Assembly (NCBI RefSeq): GCF_009709575.1 | Contig: NZ_WIXO01000001.1 | Location: 1,984,001-2,048,000, forward strand | Direction: 5' to 3' | DNA from: Streptomyces taklimakanensis | GTDB lineage: Bacteria > Actinomycetota > Actinomycetes > Streptomycetales > Streptomycetaceae | DNA length: 64,000 nt | Shown here: positions 8,311 to 20,785 of the stretch, one piece after another | Layout of the letters: each line of letters starts with the position of its first letter | Numbering within the stretch: position 1 is the stretch's first letter | The notes under the pieces: model-generated | Databases searched by the model: none | What the model was told of the DNA's origin: nothing | The model's input: only the letters and a program-made list of their open reading frames with translations | Made by a program: the position numbers and the translations under genes

Positions 8311-9057
8311 TCAGCCGTCGCCGCCGTCGGTGCCCTCGGCGGCGCGGCGGCGTTGGAGCACGGCCCTGCGGACGGCGATCAGGGTGACGGTGCCCGCCAG
8401 ACCGAGGCCCAGGGCGGTGTGGAGGGCGCCCGGTCCGGCATCCGAGGTGTCCTCGGCGCTCCCCGCTCCGGCGCCGCCGGGCGCCTCCCCGGCGGCGCCA
8501 CCGCCTCCTGCGGGGACGGGAGCGACGGGGCTCTCGGCCGGTCCGGTGGGCGGAAGGGTGCCGTGGGCGGAGGGGTGGTCCTCCCCGTGCGGCGGGGGCG
8601 GGGGAGAACCGGAGCCCGACGCTCCGCGGTGGACGGTCACCCGGCCGGTGACCCGGACCCCCGCGCACTCCACGGTGATCCCGTGGTCCTTCTCCTCGGC
8701 GTCCGACCGGACGACCGCCTCGCCGCGCAGCCCTCCGCCGGGCGCCGGGGACAACAACGCGTCGGTGACGAACGCCTCCGACCGGGCGGTCACCACCGCG
8801 CCCCCACAGGACGGCAGCCGCAGTTCGATCTCGGCGCCGGGACGGGCCCGCGCGGGCGTCACCCGCAGCTCGACCTCCGCGTCGGTCCCCCTCGCACCGC
8901 CCTCCGCCGTCCGGGCGTCGGCCGAACGGGAGGGTCCGGCGCCGGGGTCCGGGCTCGGGACGGCCGCCGCGGGAGCGGCGGACAGGACCGCGGCCAGGAC
9001 GGTGAGCGCCACCGTGCGGACGCGCGGAGCGGGTCGTGCGGTGCGGAAGATGCCCAT
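8311..9057 (-). CDS. secreted C-terminally anchored protein with LPPTG motif, sortase partner
   Basis: A 248-residue protein that I cannot assign to a named family. It has a signal peptide (VRTVALTVLAAVLSAAPAAA), a beta-type ectodomain of about 110 residues with two cysteines (84 and 131), a Pro/Gly/Ser-rich stalk, a membrane span at about 211-229 and an Arg-rich cytoplasmic end. An LPPTG pentapeptide sits at 168-172, about 40 residues before the span instead of directly before it. The ATG at 9057 has GGAGG upstream. It lies immediately upstream of the sortase gene in the same operon, a pairing I have seen in other Streptomyces. Confidence 0.7.
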   Translation of the reverse strand: MGIFRTARPAPRVRTVALTVLAAVLSAAPAAAVPSPDPGAGPSRSADARTAEGGARGTDAEVELRVTPARARPGAEIELRLPSCGGAVVTARSEAFVTDALLSPAPGGGLRGEAVVRSDAEEKDHGITVECAGVRVTGRVTVHRGASGSGSPPPPPHGEDHPSAHGTLPPTGPAESPVAPVPAGGGGAAGEAPGGAGAGSAEDTSDAGPGALHTALGLGLAGTVTLIAVRRAVLQRRRAAEGTDGGDG

Positions 9058-9169
9058 GTCGAACCTCCGGGTCGGTACTCCCGAAGATCCGCCGCCCCGT
9101 CCCCGGGCGCATCCCGGCACCGCGGGACACTGCTCCGTTCGGGCGCCCGCCGCCCGTGGCCGGGCGGCC

Positions 9170-9949
9170 TCAGACCCGCTCGACCAGGTCCGCGATCGAG
9201 TCGACGACCGTCGAGGGGCGGAAGGGGAAGCGGTCGACGTCGGCCGGGCGCGTCAGCCCGGTGAGGACGAGGAAGGTCTCCATCCCCGCCTCCAGCCCGG
9301 CCAGCACGTCGGTGTCCATCCGGTCGCCGATCATCGCGCTGGTCTCGGAGTGGGCCCCTATGACGTTGAGCCCGGCGCGCATCATCAACGGGTTGGGCTT
9401 GCCGACGAAGTACGGTTCGCGCCCGGTGGCCTTGGTGATCAGCGCCGCGACCGAGCCGGTGGCGGGCAGCGCTCCCTCGGTGGAAGGGCCGGTCTCGTCG
9501 GGGTTGGTGGCGATGAACCGCGCGCCCCCGTTGATCAGCCGGATCGCCTTGGTGAGGGCCTCGAAGCTGTAGGTGCGGGTCTCGCCGAGGACCACGTAGT
9601 CCGGGTCGGTGTCGGTGAGGATGTACCCGATGTCGTGGAGGGCGGTGGTCAGTCCCGCCTCGCCGATGACGTACGCGGTGCCGTTCGGGCGCTGCTCCTC
9701 CAGGAACCGGGCGGTGGCCAGGGCGGAGGTCCAGATGTTCTCGACCGGGATCTCCAACCCCATGCGCCTGAGGCGGGCGTGCAGGTCACGGGGCGTGTAG
9801 ATCGAGTTGTTCGTCAGCACCAGGAACGGCCTGCCCGACTCCCTCAACCGCTTGATGAAGGCGTCGGCCCCCGGGATCGGCACGCCCTCGTGGACGAGGA
9901 CCCCGTCCATGTCGGTGAGCCACGACTCGATCGGCTTGCGCTCCGCCAT
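9170..9949 (-). CDS. NagD-like HAD-IIA family phosphatase
   Basis: A 259-residue cytoplasmic HAD-superfamily hydrolase of the NagD/PNPase-like type, which dephosphorylates small sugar- or nucleotide-phosphates. Motif I is DMDGVL (Asp13, Asp15), motif II is in 'VLTNNS', motif III Lys is in 'GKPNPLMM', and motif IV is 'IGDRMDTD'. A type IIA cap lies between motifs II and III. The gene is separated by 91 bp from the ROK regulator gene upstream in the same direction, so they may be co-transcribed. The substrate is not predictable. Confidence 0.85.
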   Translation of the reverse strand: MAERKPIESWLTDMDGVLVHEGVPIPGADAFIKRLRESGRPFLVLTNNSIYTPRDLHARLRRMGLEIPVENIWTSALATARFLEEQRPNGTAYVIGEAGLTTALHDIGYILTDTDPDYVVLGETRTYSFEALTKAIRLINGGARFIATNPDETGPSTEGALPATGSVAALITKATGREPYFVGKPNPLMMRAGLNVIGAHSETSAMIGDRMDTDVLAGLEAGMETFLVLTGLTRPADVDRFPFRPSTVVDSIADLVERV

Positions 9950-10040
9950 TCGTCACTCCTGATCGTCGTACGCACTGCGCCTGTGCGGGTACGGCTGTGG
10001 GTGCGGCGGCACCGCGCCGTGCTGCGCCGACGGCCCCAGC

Positions 10041-11330
10041 CTAGCCACTGGCCGCCCCTCGGGGACCCCTCCATGGTCGACTTCCCTGTTCGAGCCGGCC
10101 GAAGACCGGGGCCAGGACCAGATGCGCGGCGCCGTCCGCGACCAGTCGGTCGCCGTCGGGTGCCACCGAGACCGGTACGGCACGGCCGTCGGTGCGCGCG
10201 GCCCGTTCGGCGAGGACGGCCGCGACGCCCGCGCGGTACGGCTCGGGATCGGCCAGCACGGTGCGGCCGCCGAGCACCACACGGTCGACGTCCAACAGCC
10301 CGGCCAGGCCCGCGGCGCCGGTGCCCAGGACGCGGGCCGCCCCGGCGGCGTCGCCCCGCGCGACGGCGGCCAGGCACAGCGCCTCCAGACAGCCGCGGCC
10401 GCCGCAGCCGCACCTCGGACCGCCGTCGAGCTGGACGACCTGGTGGCCGAACTCCCCGGCACCGGTGCGCGCCCCCCGGTACAGCCTCCCGCCCAGGACG
10501 AGTCCGGCGCCCAGGCCGGTGCCCAGGTGCAGATAGGCGAACGAGTCACCGGCGGAGCCGCTCGCGTCGCCCGGGCCGCCCGTACCGCTCGTGCCGCCGC
10601 TCCCGGCGCGCAGGGCGAGCCCGAGCGCGGCCGCGTTGGTGTCCTTGTCCAGCGCGACCGGAAGCCCGAGGCGCCCGGCGAGGGCGTCCCTCAGCGGCCG
10701 GCCGTTCCACTGGGGGAACCCGGTGACCCTGCCCAGCACCCCCGTGTGGTGGTCCAGGGGACCGGGGCAGGCCACTCCCACGCCCAACACCCCCGCTGCG
10801 GCGCCCCCGACTCCGGGGGCTCCCGACGCGACCGGCGCGACCGGCGCGTGCGGGAGGGGGCGGGACAGGGGGCGCGGGAGGGGCAGCGCGCGCACCGCGT
10901 CCACCGCCGCGTCCAGGGCACGTTCGGGGGGCGCGCCCAGGTCGAAGGGGACCCGGTGGACGGCGACCGGACCGCCGAGCAGGTCCAGCAGGACGGCGGT
11001 GAGCTCGTCGCGTTCCAGGTGGAGTCCCACCGCGTGGCGGGCGTCGCGCACCAGCCGCCACACCGTGCGCGGCTTGCCCCCCGTCGAGGGGCGCCGGCCG
11101 GCCTCGGCCACCAGACCCGCGTCCCGCAGCCGAGCGGTGATCTTGCTGACGGCCTGCGGGGTCAGCCCCGTGCCCTCGGCCAGCTCCGGTCGGCTCGCGC
11201 CCGTCTCTCCCGCGGCGCGCAGCAGGTCCAGGACGAGAGCGGCGTTGTGGCCGCGCAGGGCGGGCAGGTTCACGGCGCCGGACAGTCCGGTGCGGGACGC
11301 GGGGCGGTCGCCGGGGCAGTCGTGGGTCAC
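10041..11330 (-). CDS. ROK family transcriptional regulator
   Basis: A 429-residue repressor-type ROK protein: an N-terminal winged helix (about residues 30-75, 'GASRPELAEGTGLTPQAVSKITARL') fused to a sugar-kinase fold. The zinc site is visible as His296 and Cys307, 309 and 314 ('GEFGHQVVQLDGGPRCGCGGRGCLE'). Such proteins usually sense sugars or sugar phosphates. A Gly/Ser/Thr-rich insert at about 243-262 is odd. It is divergent from the Gfo/Idh/MocA oxidoreductase gene, with a TTGCG-CTTA-CGCAA palindrome between them, so it probably controls itself and that enzyme. Confidence 0.85.
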   Translation of the reverse strand: MTHDCPGDRPASRTGLSGAVNLPALRGHNAALVLDLLRAAGETGASRPELAEGTGLTPQAVSKITARLRDAGLVAEAGRRPSTGGKPRTVWRLVRDARHAVGLHLERDELTAVLLDLLGGPVAVHRVPFDLGAPPERALDAAVDAVRALPLPRPLSRPLPHAPVAPVASGAPGVGGAAAGVLGVGVACPGPLDHHTGVLGRVTGFPQWNGRPLRDALAGRLGLPVALDKDTNAAALGLALRAGSGGTSGTGGPGDASGSAGDSFAYLHLGTGLGAGLVLGGRLYRGARTGAGEFGHQVVQLDGGPRCGCGGRGCLEALCLAAVARGDAAGAARVLGTGAAGLAGLLDVDRVVLGGRTVLADPEPYRAGVAAVLAERAARTDGRAVPVSVAPDGDRLVADGAAHLVLAPVFGRLEQGSRPWRGPRGAASG

Positions 11331-11350
11331 CCCGCCATTGTGGCGCCCGC

Positions 11351-11364
11351 TTGCGCTTACGCAA
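11351..11364. promoter_or_regulatory. candidate ROK-regulator operator
   Basis: Inverted repeat TTGCG-CTTA-CGCAA, with a further TTGC about 6 bp on, in the 56-bp space between the divergent ROK regulator and oxidoreductase genes. The position is right for a shared operator. Binding is inferred, not known. Confidence 0.45.
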
Positions 11365-11386
11365 CACTGTTGCCAAAGTGGGCGCC

Positions 11387-12514
11387 ATGGACGTCGATCC
11401 CACCGCCGCCCCGGCGGCCCCCGCCACCACCCGCCCGCTGCGCGTCGGACTGCTCGGCTACGGCCTGGCCGGCGCCGTCTTCCACGCCCCGCTGATCGCC
11501 GCCACCGACGGCCTGGTCCTGGACACCGTCGTCACCTCCGACCCCGAACGGCAGCGGCAGGCCCGCGCCGAACACGGCGAGGAGCTGCGCACCGTCGCGG
11601 ACGCCGACGGGCTGTTCGCGCGCGCCGGGGAGCTGGACCTGGTGGTCGTCGCCTCCCCCAACCGCACCCACGTCGAGCTGGCCCGCCGTGCCCTGGAGGC
11701 GGGTCTGCCGGTCGTCGTCGACAAGCCGTTGGCGGCCACGGCAGCCGAGGCCGAGGCGCTGGCCGACCTCGCCGAACGCCGCGGGCTGCTGCTGTCGGTG
11801 TTCCAGAACCGCCGTTGGGACAGCGACTTCCTCACCCTGCGCGGTCTGCTGGCCGAGGACGCGCTGGGCGAGGTGTGGCGCTTCGAGTCCCGCTTCGAAC
11901 GGTGGCGGCCGAAGCTCAAGGGCGGCTGGCGCGAGTCCGGCGACCCGAGCGAGCTCGGCGGCCTCCTGTACGACCTGGGCAGCCATGTGGTGGACCAGGC
12001 ACTCGTCCTCTTCGGGCCGGTGACCTCCGTCTACGCCGAGTCCGACGTCCGCCGCCCCGGCGCCGCGACCGACGACGACACCTTCGTCGCCCTCCACCAC
12101 GCCTCGGGCACCCGCTCGCACCTGTGGGTGAGTTCCACCGCCGCCGCCCTCGGCCCCCGGATGCGGGTCCTGGGCAGCCGGGCGGCCTACGTCAAGTACG
12201 GCCTGGATCCACAGGAGGACGCTCTGCGCGCGGGCGCCCGCCCCCGGCCGGGCGAGCCCTGGGGCGAGGAACCGGAGTCGGCCTGGGGCGTGCTCGGCGC
12301 GGACACGTCGGCCTCCCCGGCGGGGCCGGGACAGGAAGCGGAGCCTGTGCCCTCCCGCCCCGGCGACTACCCGGCCTACTACGCCGCCGTCGCCGCCGCC
12401 CTGCGCGAGGGGGGCGAGCCCCCGGTCGGCGCGCGGGAGGCGGCCGAGGCGCTGCGGGTGCTGGAGGCGGCACGCACCTCGGCGGCCGAAGGGCGCACCG
12501 TCCGCCTGGGGTGA
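11387..12514 (+). CDS. Gfo/Idh/MocA family oxidoreductase
   Basis: A 375-residue NAD(P)-dependent sugar or polyol dehydrogenase. The Rossmann motif is GYGLAG (24-29), the family EKP-type motif is seen as 'VVDKPLAAT', and the catalytic region is 'LGGLLYDLGSHVVDQALVLFG'. An acidic insert rich in Gly/Pro/Glu near residues 285-330 is longer than usual. The ATG at 11387 was taken because the earlier TTG at 11351 falls inside the putative operator; the ribosome site is weak. Divergence from a ROK regulator suggests a role in using a sugar or related compound. It converges on the NRPS gene. Confidence 0.85.
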   Translation: MDVDPTAAPAAPATTRPLRVGLLGYGLAGAVFHAPLIAATDGLVLDTVVTSDPERQRQARAEHGEELRTVADADGLFARAGELDLVVVASPNRTHVELARRALEAGLPVVVDKPLAATAAEAEALADLAERRGLLLSVFQNRRWDSDFLTLRGLLAEDALGEVWRFESRFERWRPKLKGGWRESGDPSELGGLLYDLGSHVVDQALVLFGPVTSVYAESDVRRPGAATDDDTFVALHHASGTRSHLWVSSTAAALGPRMRVLGSRAAYVKYGLDPQEDALRAGARPRPGEPWGEEPESAWGVLGADTSASPAGPGQEAEPVPSRPGDYPAYYAAVAAALREGGEPPVGAREAAEALRVLEAARTSAAEGRTVRLG

Positions 12515-12557
12515 GCCGGGCGGTGCGCCAGGCGGTGCGCCGATGGGCACGGGTCGA

Positions 12558-16742
<4,185 letters not shown>

Positions 16743-16883
16743 GGTAGCCCCTCGTGCTCTCGTCCGTGAGTGGGACGGCCGGCCGCGGGCCCTGTCCGTC
16801 GCGCCCGCCGCGTCCGCCGGTTCTCCCGGTTCAACGCGGCGGCGCGGCTCCGCGGAACGCGCCGTCCCCCGAGGGGGGTAGGG

Positions 16884-18254
16884 TCAACCGCCCAGCACGT
16901 GGGCCACGGTGTGGATCGCCAGCCCCGCCAGGGCGCCCACCACCGTGCCGTTGATGCGGATGAACTGCAGGTCCCGGCCGATGTGGGCCTCGATCTTGCG
17001 GGAGGTGTGCTCGGCGTCCCAGCTCTCGACCGTCTCGGTGATCAGGGACGTGATCTCGTGCCGGTAGGTGGTGACCACGTGCGCCGCCGCTCCCTCGACC
17101 CAGCCGTCCACCTTGCCCCGCAGGCCGCCGTCCGCCGACAGTCGCGCGCCCAGCGAGAGCACCGAGGAACGCACCCTCAGCCGCAGTTCGCTGCGCTCGT
17201 CCTCGGCCGCCGCCACCACCATGGCCCGCACCGACGACCACGCCGAGGCGATCAGGTCCTGCACCTCGTCACGGGCCAGCACCTCCGACTTCAGCCGCTC
17301 CACCCGCGCCCGGGTCTCGTCGTCGGAGCGCAGGTCGACGGCGAAGTCCCGCAGGAAGCGGTCCAGCGCCTCGCGCGCCGGGTGGTCGGGCATGTCCCGC
17401 ATCTCGCCGACGAAGCGCAGCAGTTCCTTGTAGACGCGCTCGCCGACCCTGCGGTCCACGAAGCGCGGCGTCCAGCCGGGGGCGCCCCCGGCCACCGCCT
17501 CCATCACCGAGTCGCTGTGCCACACCAGCCAGTCGTGGGCCCGGGCGCACACCAGGTCCACCGCCCGGCGGTGGCCGCCGTCGGCGACGATCCGTTCCAG
17601 CATCCGCCCCAGGCTCGGCGCCACCTCCCGGGCCTGGGCGCGGCGGGTGATCGCCTCGCCGACCACCGCCTGCACATCGGCGTCCCGCAGCACGGTCAGG
17701 GCGCCGCGCAGCGCGGTGGACAGTTCCGCCGTCAGCCGGTCGGCGCTCTCGGGCCGGGCCAGCCAGGCGCCCAGCCGGTCGCCGATGCCCACCGCCCGCA
17801 GCCGCCTCCGCACGACCTCCTCCGACAGGAAGTTGTCGCCGACGAAGTCGCCCAGGCTGCGCCCCAGTTGGTCCTTCTTGGTGGGGATGATCGCGGTGTG
17901 CGGGATCGGCAGGCCCATCGGCCGCTTGAACAGCGCGGTCACCGCGAACCAGTCGGCCAGCGCGCCCACCATGCCGGCCTCGGCGGCCGCCGCGACATAG
18001 CCCGCCCAGGCGCCCGCCCCCGACCTCTCCGCCCAGGTCGCCAGCGCGAACACCAGCGCCGCCAGCAGCAGCGCCCCCGTGGCGATGGCCTTCATGCGGC
18101 GCACGCCGCGCTGCTTCTCCTCGTCGGCGGCCGTGAAGGCCGACGGATCGAAGGCGGGCCGCGTCCCGCTCGCCCGCCCCTTCCGCCGTTCCCGGGGTCC
18201 GCCCCCGGGGACGCCGTCCGTCGGGGTGCCGTCGTGCGATGTCGTTCGTTCCAT
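16884..18254 (-). CDS. DUF445 family membrane protein
   Basis: A 456-residue protein of the DUF445/UPF0754 group, whose function is not established. A membrane segment is seen at about residues 55-75 (ATGALLLAALVFALATWA), followed by the conserved 'AGMVGALADWFAVTALFKRPMGLPIPHTAIIP' signature, a long helical middle, and a second hydrophobic span at the very end (VVGALAGLAIHTVAHVLGG). The ATG at 18254 has a GGAG site. The N-terminal 45 residues are hydrophilic and low in complexity. It lies 141 bp downstream of nothing on its own strand except the intergenic space before the SGNH gene, which is divergent from it. Confidence 0.82.
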   Translation of the reverse strand: MERTTSHDGTPTDGVPGGGPRERRKGRASGTRPAFDPSAFTAADEEKQRGVRRMKAIATGALLLAALVFALATWAERSGAGAWAGYVAAAAEAGMVGALADWFAVTALFKRPMGLPIPHTAIIPTKKDQLGRSLGDFVGDNFLSEEVVRRRLRAVGIGDRLGAWLARPESADRLTAELSTALRGALTVLRDADVQAVVGEAITRRAQAREVAPSLGRMLERIVADGGHRRAVDLVCARAHDWLVWHSDSVMEAVAGGAPGWTPRFVDRRVGERVYKELLRFVGEMRDMPDHPAREALDRFLRDFAVDLRSDDETRARVERLKSEVLARDEVQDLIASAWSSVRAMVVAAAEDERSELRLRVRSSVLSLGARLSADGGLRGKVDGWVEGAAAHVVTTYRHEITSLITETVESWDAEHTSRKIEAHIGRDLQFIRINGTVVGALAGLAIHTVAHVLGG

Positions 18255-18492
18255 CAGCTCCACCCGTTCGCGCCTTCCCCGTCCGCATTGTCGCAAGGGT
18301 CGGTCGCGGGACGTGGACGACGCCCCACCGCCCCGTCCCACGGGTCGTCATCGATCGCGTAACGGGTGGGGCTCCGGTCCGGGGCACCCCGCCGCCCATG
18401 GGATCATGGTGGGACCGCCGATCACTTCCACGCCTGTGGGCCGCCGTGCCCGAGGGGGGATTCTTCACCGTGTACGAGCGAGGACGCCGGTC

Positions 18493-19803
18493 GTGACCAG
18501 GAACACGGGATACGCCCTGCCGGTGGGACTCGCGGCCGTGGCCGTCCTGATCTCCGCCGCCCTCTTCGTCGGCGCCGGGATCGTGGCCCCCGGCCCGGAC
18601 ACCACCGCGCCACGCGGCGGCGGTTCGGTCGCCCCCGCCTCCACCGGCACCTGGGTGGGCACCTGGTCCGCCTCCCCCGCCTCCGCCGAGCCGAACGCAC
18701 CGGACGGCCACCCCGACTCGTCCCTGCGGAACGTGGTGCACACCTCGGTCGGCGGGACCGCCGCCCGCGTGAGGTTCTCCAACCTCTTCGGCACCCGGCC
18801 GCTGACCGTCACCGGCGCCACCCTCGCCCTGGCCGCCGAGCCCAGCAGTCCGGCCGCCGCCCCGGGCAGCATGCGCCGGCTGACGTTCGGCGAACGCGCC
18901 GAGGTGGTGATCCCGGCCGGCTCCGCCGTCACCAGCGACGCCGTCCGGCTGAACGTGCCGGCCGCCGCCGACCTGCTCGTCACCCTCTACACCCCCACCG
19001 GCTCCGGCCCCGTCACCCACCACCCCCACGCCCGTCAGACCAGCTACCTGGCCCGGGGCGACCACGCCGCCGACATCGACGGCACCGCCTACACCGAACG
19101 GACCACCCACTGGCGGTACCTGACGGCCGTGGACGTGTGGACGGACGAGGCCGAGGGCACCGTCGTGGCGCTCGGCGACTCCATCACCGACGGCATCACC
19201 TCCAGCCTCGGCGCCAACCGGCGCTGGACGGACTTCCTCGCCGACCGGCTGCGCACCGAACGCGACGCTCCCCGCTACAGCGTCGTCAACCAGGGCATCA
19301 GCGGGAACCGCGTCCTTCTGGACGCCGCCCCCAACTCGCCCGACAGCGGCCCCAGCGGACTGTCCCGACTCCACCGGGACGCCCTCTCCCGCACCGGGGT
19401 GGAGGTCCTGGTCGTCCAACTCGGCATCAACGACATCCTCAAGACGCCCCACCAGACCGACCCGGACAAGATCGTGGCCGGCCTGCGGCGGATGACCCGG
19501 CTCGCCCACGAGCGCGGGGTACGGGTGATCGGGGCGACGCTGACGCCGTTCGGCGGCCACCGCAAGCACACCGCGCGGCTGGAGGCGGTGCGCCGGCAGG
19601 TCAACGAGGAGATCCGGCGCGGCGGCGTCTTCGACGCGGTCGTCGACTTCGACGCGGCCCTGCGCGATCCCGCGGACCCGCGACGGCTGCGTCCCGTCCA
19701 CGACTCCGGCGACCACCTGCACCCCAGCGACAGCGGTTACCGCGCGATGGCCGAGGCGGTGGACCTGCGGCTGCTCGACGCCCCCTCACCGGCCGTCCTG
19801 TGA
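18493..19803 (+). CDS. secreted SGNH/GDSL hydrolase
   Basis: A 436-residue exported esterase or lipase. It starts with a membrane/signal segment (YALPVGLAAVAVLISAALFVGAG), has a beta-rich N-terminal domain of about 160 residues ('GTWVGTWSASP...VRFSNLFGTRPLTVTGATLAL') and a C-terminal SGNH domain. Catalytic blocks are GDSITDG (Ser230), 'NQGISGN', 'GIND' (Asn313) and 'DHLHPSDSGY' (Asp407, His410). The layout matches Streptomyces SGNH hydrolases of unknown natural substrate. The GTG at 18493 was chosen for the compact signal peptide. Its 3' end meets the convergent ABC pseudogene. Confidence 0.85.
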   Translation: MTRNTGYALPVGLAAVAVLISAALFVGAGIVAPGPDTTAPRGGGSVAPASTGTWVGTWSASPASAEPNAPDGHPDSSLRNVVHTSVGGTAARVRFSNLFGTRPLTVTGATLALAAEPSSPAAAPGSMRRLTFGERAEVVIPAGSAVTSDAVRLNVPAAADLLVTLYTPTGSGPVTHHPHARQTSYLARGDHAADIDGTAYTERTTHWRYLTAVDVWTDEAEGTVVALGDSITDGITSSLGANRRWTDFLADRLRTERDAPRYSVVNQGISGNRVLLDAAPNSPDSGPSGLSRLHRDALSRTGVEVLVVQLGINDILKTPHQTDPDKIVAGLRRMTRLAHERGVRVIGATLTPFGGHRKHTARLEAVRRQVNEEIRRGGVFDAVVDFDAALRDPADPRRLRPVHDSGDHLHPSDSGYRAMAEAVDLRLLDAPSPAVL

Positions 19804-20140
19804 CGCGTCCGGCCCCGCGGGCGCGGGGCCGGCGGGCACGGGCGCGGGCGCGGGCGCGCCGACGGTGTCGCGGGCGTACATCCGGGCGATGACGTCCTCG
19901 ATCTCCGGCTCGCGCACCGACGGGTCCACCACCAGCGTGCGCTCCCCGTCACCCGTCCGGTGCAGTCCCGCCAGAGCGCCGTCGTACACCGGACGGCCGT
20001 GGTCGACGACCATCACCCGGTCGCACAACCGTCGGGTGTCGGTCGGATCGTGGGGGTCAGCGGGACGGTGACCCCGCGCTCGGCGTCGACCTCCCGCAGG
20101 AGGGACCGCGCCTCGCGAACCTCACGGCGCCGACGTCCGG
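19786..20140 (-). pseudogene. C-terminal remnant of ABC-2 exporter ATP-binding protein, frameshifted
   Basis: The minus strand encodes the tail of an ABC exporter ATPase in two frames: first 'EVREARSLLREVDAERGVTVPLT', then, one frame over, 'HDPTDTRRLCDRVMVVDHGRPVYDGALAGLH', which is the H-loop region. The join is at a C5 run near 20052-20058; one added base there would restore 'LT-x-HDPTDTRRLCDRV'. Walker A, signature and Walker B are all missing, so the gene is not functional whether or not the frameshift is a sequencing error. It runs directly on from a permease remnant. Confidence 0.75.
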
Positions 20141-20259
20141 CGCGTCGCCGCCTTCCCCGGTGTCCAGCCACCTCCACCCGCGTCAGCGCCCACACCAGCG
20201 CCGCCCCGCCCTGGCCGACCCGGCCCGGCCGCCGCAGGGCGGAGCGGTCGGCGGCCACC

Positions 20260-20596
20260 ACGCCCGGAGGTCCGCGGGACGGTACGGATCCGCCACCACG
20301 TCCCCCGAACGGGTGCGCGCCCGGAGCTCCCCCTCGAACCCGCCGCCCGCCATCGCCATCGCCGCCGGCAGCGCCCGCCCCGTCCACACGAACGTCAGCG
20401 CCTGCGCCTGGCCGTGACCGCCCGGGTTCGGCCGCTCGTCCCACCGGGCGACGAACGCGTCGGAGAGGAAGAACCCGAAGACGGTGTCGGTGAGGATTCC
20501 CGGGAAGGTCGCGACCCGGTAGGTGACGTACCCGCGGAGATCACCGCGCGCGGCGGCCAGGTGGAGGCGGAACGTCAGGGCCCGGCCGGCCCGCAC
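20260..20596 (-). pseudogene. N-terminal remnant of ABC-2 type permease
   Basis: From a possible GTG at 20596 the minus strand encodes about 110 residues typical of the start of a Streptomyces ABC-2 exporter permease: 'LRGYVTYRVATFPGILTDTVFGFFLSDAFVARWDE', 'AQALTFVWTGRALPAAM' and 'GDVVADPYRPADLRAWW'. After this the frame shifts and family likeness is lost, with only about 120 bp before the ATPase remnant begins. A normal permease has about 260 residues and is usually followed by a second permease and the ATPase, so roughly 2 kb appears to have been deleted. Confidence 0.7.
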
Positions 20597-20640
20597 AGCG
20601 CACCGCCACCGGTCGGCGGCACACCACGGCCACACCGAAT

Positions 20641-20652
20641 GTCCGTTCGGAC
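20641..20652. promoter_or_regulatory. palindrome between ABC remnant and PBP gene
   Basis: GTCCGTTCGGAC, 5-bp arms around TT, in the 189-bp space between the decayed exporter and the PBP gene. It could be an orphaned operator of the lost exporter or a control site of the PBP gene. Confidence 0.3.
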
Positions 20653-20785
20653 GGCTCGCGCGCCGCGCACCACCACAGGTGTGATCTGCCCTCGCCCAAC
20701 GGCCCGGATGGTGCCAGAGTGTCCTACGGGGCAATCCACCGGAAAACGGCACAAAGCTCACCCACCGACAAGGAGCCCTGCGGTC

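Noticed and set aside
7196-10726. Long plus-strand frame opposite the sortase, LPPTG and HAD genes
   Set aside because: It runs through several well-supported minus-strand genes and has low-complexity Arg/Pro/Gly composition.
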